Assembly (NCBI GenBank): GCA_029243025.1
Contig: JAQWSU010000027.1
Location: 54,681 to 118,680, forward strand
Direction of reading: 5' to 3'
From: Pirellulaceae bacterium
Lineage (GTDB): Bacteria; Planctomycetota; Planctomycetia; Pirellulales; Pirellulaceae
Length of the DNA: 64,000 nt
Shown here piece by piece: positions 18,166 to 28,600 of the stretch (position 1 is its first letter; each line of letters starts with the position of its first letter). The notes beneath the pieces were generated by a model. The model was not told the DNA's origin, made no database searches, and saw only the letters and a program-made list of their open reading frames with translations. A program made the translations under genes and the position numbers.

Positions 18166-20886
18166 TTAGTCGACGTAGATGAATTCATGGGACATCATGA
18201 GTGTGTGGCAGAGCAACTGCCACGCCGTGGATTCTGCTGTTTTGTCGTCAGCGGATGGGTTACCTATTTGCTCCAAGAAGGTTTGAAGCCGATTTTTCGT
18301 GGCGGGATCGATGGGACGACCAAATAATTCAAAGTAGATGTTGTCAAGACGTTCGCTCGGGCTTGGCCGGCCCCGATTCGACTGAGTTGCGACTTGTGCT
18401 GCCTGCTCCATCATGAATGGACTATTCATCATCCAGAGGGATTGCGTGGGGACGGTCGTGCGCGAACGACGACCCACCGGACTGGAGGAATTTGGGAAAT
18501 CAAAAAGTGTGAGAAATTTGAACAGGTTGGTGCGCACGACAGGGAGATAGATTGACCGACGTTGAGAGGCATAGTATTTCGCCCGATTGGCTTCGAGATC
18601 TTGCGGTGACGGATCTTGAGACTTGACCTGCACTGGGGCACCGTACATTTCCCGATCGAGTCGATTTGCATGGAGTAAAATGGCGTCGCGGATCAATTCT
18701 GCCTCGAGCCTCCTACGGGTGGCTTTCCAGTACCATTGATTTTCAGGGTCCTGCGCTTGTGCCAAGGGGTCCTCGACTTGGCTAGAACTCTGATAGGTAT
18801 TGGAAGTCAAAATTTGGCGATGTAGCGATTTGATTGACCAATGGTGGCGGATTAATTCCTGAGCCAGATATTCGAGCAATTCGGGGTGAGTGGGACGGGC
18901 GCCCTTGATACCGAATTGATCCGGAGTCGTTACCAGTCCACGCCCAAAATGCCAGTGCCAGATGCGATTGGCCATCACGCGACTCGACAGGCTTGCCGCC
19001 AATCCACCAGGTTTTGTCAACCATTCCGCCAATTGCCAACGTCCGCTTTGATCGGCTGGAACGGCTGCGCGGTCCACTGCACTGAGAACTTCGGGGAATC
19101 TTCGAGCCACTTCGTCGCCCGGTGACAGATGATCACCTCGGAGATGGATTCTCGCATTGTCGACTTGGCCTTCGTGGACGGCCATGACAAGCGTCCCGGA
19201 AGGGCTGTTGGACTGGATTTTGGCCAGTTCGGCGTCCAATTGACTTGCGCTGTCCAGCAAATCGGCGACTTGATCGAGTGTCGAGCTAGGAATCAGTCGC
19301 CATTTGTCGATATGGGACATCATGGGTTCGGATTCAATTCGAAGCACGTGCTCGCCGACCGACAAGCGAACCTTGGTTTCGTTAATCCACTTTTGATGCT
19401 CGGGCATCCAGCCGCCGGTTTCCGAAGTAATTGCCTCGGCGGAAATGACGACTCCATCCAAGAGAATCTTGCCCGGTCTTGCCGTCTTGGCAGCGTATCT
19501 CAATTGAAGTTCGTAGTCCGCGTCGTTCTCAATGATAAAGTCGTATTCCACATAATTTTGCTGGCTTCCTGGATCTGAGATGATCCCAATGGTTGTCCCG
19601 TATTGTTCACGGTCAATCGATACGTTGCCGCGTTCGAATCGCTCCGCTTCACGTTGGACGAGCGGAGCATTTTTGAAGTGTTGCTCAAGTTGTTTCCGTA
19701 AGTGATCGCGAGCTCCACGGAGCTGTGCTACTTTGCTTGCGTGCTCATTACGAGCTGCTTGCAGTTTCGCAGTCTCGACTTCGCGGTCAGCAAGCTCAGT
19801 ACTTTTGAAAATGCCAAATAATGCGTAATAGTCAGCGGTCGAGATCGGGTCAAATTTATGATCGTGACAACGAGCACAGCCAAGTGATAATCCTAGTAGC
19901 GATCGCCCAAGCGTATCAATCTGTTCATCGATCATGTCCGCTCTTTTTTTGACCGGATCCTGTTCTGCGAGTATCTTCATTCCGATTGCGAGGAATCCGG
20001 TTGCCGCAATTTGGTCGACAGGTAGTCCGCGATTGGTGAAAAGGTCACCCGCCAGCTGTTCCAGTAGAAAGCGATCGTACGTGGTGTCAGCGTTGAAGGC
20101 AGAGATCACATAGTCGCGATAATGGAAGGCATGGGGCAGTTTGTGATTTTCATCACCACCGTTGGAATCACCGTAGCGCGCTACATCAAGCCAATGACGC
20201 CCCCAGCGTTCTCCGTAATGGGGCGATGCCAACAATCGATCGATGAGCCTTGGCCAAGCATTGGCGGAAGTGTCATCGATGAATCTTCGGATTTCTTCTG
20301 GACTGGGAGGCAATCCAATCAGGTCAAAGTAAAGTCGCCTGATCAACGTGTAACGATCTGCACGTGGGGGGGGAGAAAGGCCATGCGATCTGAGTTCCGC
20401 CAAGATAAATCGATCCACTGGATTGGTAGACCAGTTGTCGCGGTTCACCATTGGAGGGCGTGCGGTACGGTGAGGCGTAAAGGCCCAGTGTCCCGGATAC
20501 TGTGCTCCCTGTTCAATCCAGAGTCGCAGCAGCTCTCGCTCCGCTGCGGACAGTTGCTGAATTGCATCCGGTGGGGGCATTCGTTCGTCGGCCGAATCGT
20601 GTTCGATACGAATAATCAATTCGCTCGAGTTCGCGTCACCTGGCACAATGGGAGTTGCACCCGAGGGTAATAGTTCTGTACTGCCTGGCAACGTGTCGAG
20701 CCGCAGATCCGCCTCACGCTGTTCCGCATCTGGCCCATGGCATTGAAAGCATTTGGCGGCAAGGATCCGATGAGCTGCCTGAGCAGTTGTCGAGTCGCTC
20801 GGCTGCTGATCAGGTGAAGCCGCTGCCGAGTGAGCGAACGGTCCAATCAAGATCAGTATCCCCGTAATTCGCGTGACGAGCCGCAA
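18166..20886 (-). CDS. PSCyt1/DUF1549/DUF1553 cytochrome-type protein
   Basis: A 906-aa exported protein. After a signal peptide (residues 1-23) comes a planctomycete cytochrome C domain with heme site C46FQCH50 in LAAKCFQCHGPDAEQREADLRLD. DUF1549 follows (WSTNPVDRFILAELRSHGLSP...LIRRLYFDLIGLPPSPEE, ERWGRHWLDVARYGDSNG) with a second CxxCH (GCARCHDHKFDPI). A beta-sandwich, carbohydrate-binding-like insert (about 440-560) precedes DUF1553 (RVMANRIWHWHFGRGLV...DQFGIKGARPTHPELLEYLA, LPVVRTNLFKFLTLFDFPN). It is the first gene of the DUF1501 pair. An extracytoplasmic redox role is inferred. Confidence 0.93.
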   Translation of the reverse strand: MRLVTRITGILILIGPFAHSAAASPDQQPSDSTTAQAAHRILAAKCFQCHGPDAEQREADLRLDTLPGSTELLPSGATPIVPGDANSSELIIRIEHDSADERMPPPDAIQQLSAAERELLRLWIEQGAQYPGHWAFTPHRTARPPMVNRDNWSTNPVDRFILAELRSHGLSPPPRADRYTLIRRLYFDLIGLPPSPEEIRRFIDDTSANAWPRLIDRLLASPHYGERWGRHWLDVARYGDSNGGDENHKLPHAFHYRDYVISAFNADTTYDRFLLEQLAGDLFTNRGLPVDQIAATGFLAIGMKILAEQDPVKKRADMIDEQIDTLGRSLLGLSLGCARCHDHKFDPISTADYYALFGIFKSTELADREVETAKLQAARNEHASKVAQLRGARDHLRKQLEQHFKNAPLVQREAERFERGNVSIDREQYGTTIGIISDPGSQQNYVEYDFIIENDADYELQLRYAAKTARPGKILLDGVVISAEAITSETGGWMPEHQKWINETKVRLSVGEHVLRIESEPMMSHIDKWRLIPSSTLDQVADLLDSASQLDAELAKIQSNSPSGTLVMAVHEGQVDNARIHLRGDHLSPGDEVARRFPEVLSAVDRAAVPADQSGRWQLAEWLTKPGGLAASLSSRVMANRIWHWHFGRGLVTTPDQFGIKGARPTHPELLEYLAQELIRHHWSIKSLHRQILTSNTYQSSSQVEDPLAQAQDPENQWYWKATRRRLEAELIRDAILLHANRLDREMYGAPVQVKSQDPSPQDLEANRAKYYASQRRSIYLPVVRTNLFKFLTLFDFPNSSSPVGRRSRTTVPTQSLWMMNSPFMMEQAAQVATQSNRGRPSPSERLDNIYFELFGRPIDPATKNRLQTFLEQIGNPSADDKTAESTAWQLLCHTLMMSHEFIYVD

Positions 20887-21056
20887 TGTCTTGGTCCTAA
20901 ATAGCAGGAATATTGTTCATCAGCCCACCCTGCTATCCTAACAGATTGGCTCGATCCACGGCATCTCTGAGCCCGCTTGTCGGCCGATCGAGCGCCTGTT
21001 AGGTTGTCGGAACAACGGGTGTAACGACGGTCAATCCTATATGAGAGATTGCGGCA

Positions 21057-21785
21057 ATGGATGATATTTCAGCGTTATTCAATAAACTTCGCAAGTTTGA
21101 CACTCCGACCATTTGTAATGTAATTGAGCTATTTGATGTTCGACCGCGAAACCAAGGATTTATGGATCATCGGATTACCTGTGCATTTCCTGATTTACCG
21201 CCCATGATCGGTTTTGCGTCGACCGCGTCGTTTCGGTCGGATGAGCCGCCGGGAACGGGCGATGCTTACGGGAGCCTGCAAAACCAATTGGAAACGTTCG
21301 GTGAATTACCCGGGCCCGCCGTGGTGGTATTTCAAGACCTTGACGATCCGGCGGTGGGTGCCACTTTTGGTGAAGTCATGTGTTCGACCTATCGAGCATT
21401 TGGTTCGACCGGCTTGATTACGAGTGGCGGAGGGCGTGATTTGGAACAGGTGCGAGCAATCGACTTTCCCGTTTTTACCGGGTCGACGATCAGTTCGCAT
21501 GCCGACTGTCACATTTTACACGTGGGTTTGCCAGTGCGAGTTGGAGGATTGACGGTCAGAACGGGTGACTTGTTGCATGGGGATGCCAACGGTATCACAA
21601 ATCTACCCGTGGATATCGCCAACGAGGTGGCCGATATTGCTGAAGAGTTCATCGAAGCCGAGAAGATTGTAATTGATTATGTGCAGTCCGATGGCGAGAA
21701 GACGATCTCAGAATTTGCGAGTCGCAGCAAGGAAATGGCGGCGGCGATGAAACGGTTGCGAGAACAGGTGAGTCGAAGCAACTAA
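21057..21785 (+). CDS. RraA-like family protein
   Basis: A 242-aa member of the RraA/4-hydroxy-4-methyl-2-oxoglutarate aldolase superfamily. The core is visible in GPAVVVFQDLDDP..GATFGEVMCSTYRAFGSTGLITSGGGRDLEQVRAIDFPVF, containing the conserved Gly-Arg-Asp, and VRVGGLTVRTGDLLHGDANGI. Members include divalent-metal aldolases/oxaloacetate decarboxylases and regulators of RNase E; aldolase-type activity on a keto acid is more likely here. It is followed after 42 bases by an SDR gene, suggesting a small catabolic operon for a sugar or sugar acid. Confidence 0.85.
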   Translation: MDDISALFNKLRKFDTPTICNVIELFDVRPRNQGFMDHRITCAFPDLPPMIGFASTASFRSDEPPGTGDAYGSLQNQLETFGELPGPAVVVFQDLDDPAVGATFGEVMCSTYRAFGSTGLITSGGGRDLEQVRAIDFPVFTGSTISSHADCHILHVGLPVRVGGLTVRTGDLLHGDANGITNLPVDIANEVADIAEEFIEAEKIVIDYVQSDGEKTISEFASRSKEMAAAMKRLREQVSRSN

Positions 21786-21827
21786 CGACCCCCGACTTGA
21801 GTTCCATGCAGAAAGAAAGGAAACGAG

Positions 21828-22604
21828 ATGTCGTTGCCTGGCATTAAGCAGTTCGATCTGACGGGTAAGGTTGCTATTGTCACGGGAGGATCCAAAGGGC
21901 TGGGGCAGTCGATGGCCGACGGGCTTGCCTCGGCGGGTGCCAATCTCTTGTTGGTCAGTCGCAATGCGGAAGAGGCCCAAGCGGTTGCAGCAAGTATCGC
22001 CTCGGAGCACGGGGTGCAAGCTCTCGGACTAGCTGCCGACGTGAGTGTCGCCGACGATGTCGAACAGATGGTAGAAGCGGCCACGAAAAAGTGGGGGCGG
22101 ATTGACGTTCTTGTTAACAATGCCGGGGTCAATATTCGCGGTGCGATCGATCAGTTGACTTACGAGCAGTTTCGCGAAGTCCAGCGAATTAACGTGGATG
22201 GTATTTGGCTCTGTAGTCGCGCGGTGGTGCCTGCGATGAAGGCTGCTGGAGCCGGACGCATCATCAATCTGGGCAGCACGTTGGGGGTTGTGGGATTACA
22301 GAATCGAACCCCTTATGCAACGAGTAAGGGGGCGGTAGTTCAGATGACGCGCGCTTTAGCGTTAGAGCTCGCACCCTTTAACATCCTTTGTAACGCGATT
22401 TGTCCCGGACCTTTTTTGACGCCGATGAATCTACCGATCGCTGAGGAAAAACAGACGAAGGAATTTATTGTTGGTGCTGTTGCACTCGAACGTTGGGGGG
22501 AAATGGAAGAGATTCAAGGGGCCGCAATCTTCCTGGCCAGCGATGCGTCCAGTTATGTCACTGGCAGCATGCTCATGGTTGATGGCGGTTGGACAGCCCG
22601 TTGA
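21828..22604 (+). CDS. SDR-family oxidoreductase
   Basis: A 258-aa classical short-chain dehydrogenase. The cofactor motif is TGGSKGLGQS; the others are NNAGVN, catalytic YATSKG, and C-terminal YVTGSMLMVDGGWTAR. The closest-looking relatives are gluconate 5-dehydrogenase and 3-oxoacyl-ACP reductase-type enzymes. A strong ribosome site (AAAGGAAACGAG) precedes the ATG. It is co-directional with the RraA-like gene, so it may oxidise a sugar acid whose product feeds the aldolase-like protein; that link is inferred. Confidence 0.88.
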   Translation: MSLPGIKQFDLTGKVAIVTGGSKGLGQSMADGLASAGANLLLVSRNAEEAQAVAASIASEHGVQALGLAADVSVADDVEQMVEAATKKWGRIDVLVNNAGVNIRGAIDQLTYEQFREVQRINVDGIWLCSRAVVPAMKAAGAGRIINLGSTLGVVGLQNRTPYATSKGAVVQMTRALALELAPFNILCNAICPGPFLTPMNLPIAEEKQTKEFIVGAVALERWGEMEEIQGAAIFLASDASSYVTGSMLMVDGGWTAR

Positions 22605-22628
22605 TCTAGCCCGTTGATCTAGCCCGTT
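22595..22628. repeat. 13-bp tandem repeat covering the SDR stop codon
   Basis: AGCCCGTTGATCT is present in two full copies (22595-22607, 22608-22620), followed by a partial third (AGCCCGTT). The first copy includes the TGA of the SDR gene. Confidence 0.9.
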
Positions 22629-22674
22629 TCTTGGCCCACTGAGACGCGGGGGACTGTTTTTTGTAAGGCTAGAT
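22617..22674. terminator. Inverted repeat between convergent genes
   Basis: ATCTAGCC (22617-22624) and GGCTAGAT (22667-22674) form a perfect 8-bp inverted repeat around a T-rich stretch (TGTTTTTTG). The right arm contains the stop codon of the giant gene. It may act as a convergent terminator, but the 42-base loop is long. Confidence 0.35.
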
Positions 22675-25600
22675 TTCGAGTTCTGACCATGACTCGTCGG
22701 CGGCAAGTTCAAACAGTTTGTCGTGGTCTTGGAAAAGGCTTTCTTGGTCGAGCAGCGGTAGATCCAGTTGTGTTTCGTTGAATTCCAACAAAGATCTTGG
22801 GTCCAATTCGACTTTCGACACGGGCTCGTTATTGGCTTGCAAAATGAGGTCAGTTGAGGCGGGAGTAATCCATGAACTGCCTGTGGCAGCTGGGGCGTTA
22901 TAGCTTCCCGATTGAAATGCGGCGACCAAGTCTCCGCTATCGAAATCACCGTCACAGTTCCAATCGCCGGTTGCCCAGGTTGCGTTGTTTTCTTTTTCGT
23001 CTTCGTATAGGCCAGCTTGGAAGACAAGCACGAGATCGGAGGAATTGAAAAGTCGGTCCAGATTGGCATCCCCTTCAGTCGTTTGAAGAACGCCTTGGAT
23101 CAGTTCGCGATGGTCCTGTAAATCAACGTTCTCGTCTCCTGTGAGGTCGAACCGTACATCCGGATTGGCTTGCTGGATCTCGTTGCACAACAAGGTGATG
23201 TCATCATTGTTGACGACCCCATCCGCATTGAAATCGCCTCGGATTTCAACGTCGCCTTGGTACTGGCCAGGAGTAGGGGCGGCACCAACCCAAGCGGCAG
23301 CATCATTGCCATACCCGCCGCTCACGGATCTCTGGAGCGTGAGGCCGTTGCCGGCCGTGTTGGGCCACGGTTGCAGATTGTCGTAAATGACTTCGTCTTC
23401 CAGCATACGCGGAATTGTGTTGGGGGCGTCGGCGGGCGGGCTGTCCGGCCGTTGGATCGCGATGCGTTCTCCCAGATTACTCAGCTTTCCACGGTAACCG
23501 CCGATGACCGCCACGGATTCGTCGAGTGAATAATGGGCACGAAATGCGGCTAATCGGGTTGCATTATCAGGGGCTGCTGAATCCCAAGCGACTAACACGA
23601 TCGAGCCATTTGCAGCAACGGTTGTCTGGGGCGTAAAGTCGAAATCAATTCCGCCTCGAATTCGCCAATTGGTTAGCTCAAGCGGGGTGCCAGTCGTGTT
23701 ACTGATTTCAATAAACTCGAGATCGTCAGCAGTCAGAGTTGGATCGATAACGATGGCGGCCAGATTCGGGGTATCTGGTTGATACTGCACTTCGCTAATC
23801 AGTACAGGGCCCACGCGGGGTGTGGAGTTGGTTTGGCCCATCGTGACTTGCTGCATTCTGCCCAACCGTCCGGACCCGTTAGGTGTGCGTCCCAAGGACT
23901 CGCCGTTGGGTGTCGCCCAGAAATGTACCTCGTCGACGAATTGGCTTACCTGTCCATTGACTAACGTTGTCAGCCAGACATCGTCTCCGTTTGCACCGCT
24001 CAAGGAAAAATGATTTGGCGCCGGAGTGAGTGGAGTGGGATTGAAATCCGCCTCATCGAAAACGAGATAGTTGTTCGGAGGCAGGATTGTTCCTGCGGGG
24101 ATCTGATATTTGGATAATTCACTTCCTGAGTCACTCAGGTACCAGCCACCCATGTCAATTGATTCGGCGCTGGCGTTGTAAAGTTCGATGGAATCGGATG
24201 CCGTCAGCGGAGGATCCGTATGAGCAAGGATTTCATTGACGACGATCCCGATTTCAGCGGCGCCAGCCTGTCCAGGGGATCCGCCCCGTTCAACGCTGCC
24301 GCGCCAACGATAGTGCTTGTTGAGTTGATCGGTGGGGGTTGAGCTTTCGTCGGCCAGTTGTAAGCTGGCGCCGAGCCCATCGGCACTCTGAGGCCAGAGT
24401 GCTCCGTCCTGATAATCGAGTGCCACGATCAGGCGGTCTGCCGCGTCCTTTAACTCAATCTGTTCACCTCCGTTGTTCAGATTTCCATCCGTAAATTCGC
24501 CCAACACGCGCGGACTGTCACCGTACCGCAGGCGGAATGCAGTTTCGTTGCGTACGAGCACAGCGTGTTCGCCAGCTGTTAAGTCGATGTTTGGAAAGAC
24601 AAAATCAATTCCGGCATTGAAGTAACTGCCGACTAAATTGACTGTCGCGTCGCTAAGATTTCGTAATTCGATGAATTCGAAGTCGTCGTCGGTCGCTGCA
24701 GGCAGTTGGGCTAATTCAGCTGCCGTTGGATCGTGGGGGTGATAATTAACTTCGGTCATGACGATCTGAGGTGTTTCGGTGACGAAAATCTCAGTGGCCA
24801 AACTGGTCCATGTGTTCTGACCATCGACGAACAATCGAGCATTGATTTCTGTGTTTTCCGAGATCGTGATCGGGCGGTCATATTGGTAAACGTTCTCGGG
24901 CAGTTCCAGGTCCGTGGAGGTTGCGACAAGCTCAGCGTCAATCAAAAAGTCACTGCTACTTGGATTTGCATTGAGACCTTGAATGATCAGGTAGTTCTTG
25001 CCTTCTTGAACATATTTTGCGGATCGGCTGACATCAAAGTCAAGGAAGGTTACCGCGGTGTTGTCACCGTGTGTGCCTGTGGCTCTTGCGTTGTAAGGCA
25101 GGTCATCGATCGGGAGTTGGCTTGCGTTACCAGGTGCGTTGGCACGAGCAATTTCAACCGGCGTGTCAAGTGCGGTGTGCCAAAGGTATGCGACAAATCC
25201 GTCATCGTAACGCATGCGCAGCCGCAGGCTATTGGCGTCCGCCTGCTCCGCGGTGGCATCGAAGGGAATTCGAACGTACACGGACGTATTGGCGTTGTTC
25301 ATCTCGCTTTCAACATCGGTGCGAATATACGGGTCGTAGGTCGTGTTTTCGTCGTAACCTACCCCCAATCGACCACGAGTCCAGCTCTCGCCGTTCGTAC
25401 CGAGTACGTAATTGGGGTGCATGAAACAATCGGTTGGGGTGTCCAGTGACAATGAGTCACATTCGTTGATGAGATTGTTGTTACTGGGCACCAGGATGTC
25501 TGCCGAACTGCCACCTGAGAATAGTTTCAATTCGTCTCCGACGACCACCGGTTGCCGAGGATCAGAACCGTCGGTGGTGTAATAAGCCGTTTGTCCGTTG

Positions 25601-28600
25601 GGGACTCCGAGTGAGACGGATGCGGGGGCTGTTACGGCGCCACCCGCGGGCGTCATGGTGGGGCCAGCTGGGAACTGTTCATCGATCCATTCAGTGCGAC
25701 GCTCTACAAAATCCTTCATGATGTAGATGTAGTCGCCATATTCATTAGGGCGTCCACCTCCCGGTAGTGGTGAGCTCGGGCAACTACCTTGTCCGAAAAA
25801 GCAATTTGGCCATTGGTAGGAAGCAACGTTGTTCCACTTGTCGAAATTGCGGGAGATTGGATTAGAAGGTTGGCTGGAAAGCGGACGATCCAAACGTGGA
25901 TTGCCATTGGACAGGGCATTCACTGCCGTGTCGATGTCGTTCAGCAAAGATTCGGTGCTCCAGACCGAGGCGCGCAATTCCTGCCAACGATCGATCACGC
26001 GTTGTTCGAAATTGGGATCTTCAAATAGGCGGTCCCAGTAGGGGTACTGGGAACTGCTGATGCCGGTGTGGTACCAGCCTTCGGGATAAGCGCCCTGCAA
26101 GTAATTACCATTCCCAAGCGAAAGATTGAAATCCCACGCCGGCCCCTGCTCGATCTTGCCACCTCGATCCTTGTGGTAGTAAGTACTGAGGCGGAAGCCG
26201 TCAATGTTCTTCGTCATCTCAACCAGTAGCCATGTCTCCGCCCATGAGTCGACGTCGATATATTTTGCGTAGCCGACGTCGGGGTTAGTAAAGTTGGGGC
26301 CATACAAGGCTGCTTCAAATTCGTTGATGTGGCTTCGGAGCCAGTTTTTTTGCGTTGTGGTGATCTGGCTGTCATCCGGATCGACCATACGCAGTTCCTG
26401 GTTACGACTGGTGGTGAAAGGTTGGTCACCCGCCCCCGGTTTGTCTTTCTTCCAGATATATCCGCCGGTGATCTCCGGAGCACTGCGATCCTGAGGAGTG
26501 ATCTCAGCGATATCTACCCGGTTATCGTCGATCTTGATTTTTTCAAGCAAAACGTAGGTGCCACGATAGTCACCTCGGTAACTCACGCTGCCGCCGCCTT
26601 GATTGACAAAGACTTCGACCAAGCGAGCTCGCGGCGCATAGAGCCCTGCGTTGTTGCTCCACAAGAATGTCATGTAGTTGTTGAGTTGTGTCTTGTCCGA
26701 ATAAGGGCCATTCAGCACCCAGTCAGATTCGGCTGGCAGCCCGAAGAACGAAGCAGCTTTGTCATCGGCTCGAGACGCGCTGATCGGTCGAGTGTCGGAA
26801 TTAAGTTCGTCCCATAACTCGAGGGCGTATTGTTTTTTGGAGAAGCCCTGTGACGATTGGCCGCGAATTCTCATGCCACCGCGACCACCGAAGTCGGGTT
26901 CATCCAGGATGCTGGCAGCGCCGTCTTCGCCCGGGTCGATAAAGATGCCTGCCACCGGTTGCAGTAGTCGATCTTGGCTCTCGATATTGCCCCCAAAAGA
27001 TTCAAACACCATGATGGGCAAATTCGACGTGAAAGGTTGACCATCTTCGAAGGAGTTTAAACTCGAATCTATTTTTACAAAACTTTCACTCCGAACCGGA
27101 CCGGGGCTCTTGTCGGGTGTGAATGCTCTCGCACGAATTCGAGTCGAAGATGAGATTCGAATTGGGCCGGTGTAAAGCGTTGATCGGTCATTGGGGATGG
27201 CACCGTTTGTGGTGTAACGAATCTCCTTCCCGCTGGATGTCAACGAAAGTGAGAAAGACGAAACAAAGGTCTTGGTTTCATTTGAGAAAAAGACCTCTCC
27301 GGTTGGCGGTATTTCCTCACCAGCGCCATTGATTTCTCCGGGCGTAGGTCGACCGAAATACTTGCGATCACCAAATGTGTTGGAGGTTGCCGTTAATTGA
27401 GGGCGGATGAGAAAGTCTTCGTCATCTGCCGCTAGATTGAGGCCGTGGATCGCAAGTACATTTTCGCCGGTGGTCAATAGATTCGCACTCGAAGAAATGT
27501 TGATTGAAGTTGTTTCTAGACCCAACTCCCCAGCGCCGGCGAATAGCTTCAAGTCCAGCACATCGTGTGTGTTGCCGGCTGCTCCCGTCGCAGCCGTGAA
27601 TCCGGTCCACAGCTTCGTCACACCACCAAATAGTTCAGACAGGTCGACGTTGGCTGATAGCGTTGGCGAGTCCGGCCGTTGGTCGAGATCAGAGAAATAG
27701 ACATGCATCACCTGGTTGGGACCGTCATAGTCGACCCAAACATACCGAGTATCCACACCCGGGCCCGGACTGCCTGCGATGAATGGTTCGCCATTGAAAC
27801 GTGTAACAGGGATACGCGCTAGGTTACCGTCGCGACTGGTGTTGATTCCGATGTGCGATGGGAGGCTGTCATCAGGATCAAAGGATCCGGTATTGTAGGT
27901 GTCGAACTCAATTGCCACGAACGTCATTCCTGATCCATCCAAGCCCAATTGGCCGCCGCTGCCGCCCAGGCGATTGTTGCCACCTGATTGGAGCACGAAG
28001 GTCATGCCGTCGCCCCCAAGACCATCTGGATCAAAGCCACCGGCTGGACTGTGGGCGTTGATCTTCATGGAAGCGGTAAAAGAATAGTTTGAACCAAGCT
28101 CCAACGGTTCCGTCAGCCAAGCTGCACCTGTCTGGTTTAATTCGCTATCGGTGAGTTGGAGCCGACCGTCAACCCAGCTGGCATCACCCACCAACGTGAA
28201 GTCATCGCGATCATCTCCGTCCTGAAAGTTGTCGTACTCGACGGATGCGGTTGTACCGCCGTGCTCGGCGGTTGCTGTTGCATCCCATGTCAAACTATCA
28301 GGCGCCGCACGACTGGCGACTTCCGTTCCGTTTAGATAGGCAACAAAACCATCGTCATAGTTCATGTTGAGTTGGAGCGTGTTGTAGCTGGGGGCATTTG
28401 CTGGGATGGTGAATGCCGAACGAAGGTAAGCCGATGCTGTTTGCCCACGCATGGATTCAATATCGCCATCCGCTGAAATCAGCGTCGTGAAGTCACCGTC
28501 ATCGGGGGACTGGTCATAGCCAATCGCGGCCGATGTCGATTGCCAGCCTGAATCGTCGAAGCTAGTAGCCGTCCATTCGGCAGCGGAGACATCTGTAGCT

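Noticed and set aside
24733..25449. 238-codon frame antisense to the giant surface protein
   Set aside because: It lies fully inside a clear coding gene with strong domain matches on the other strand and has no motif of its own.
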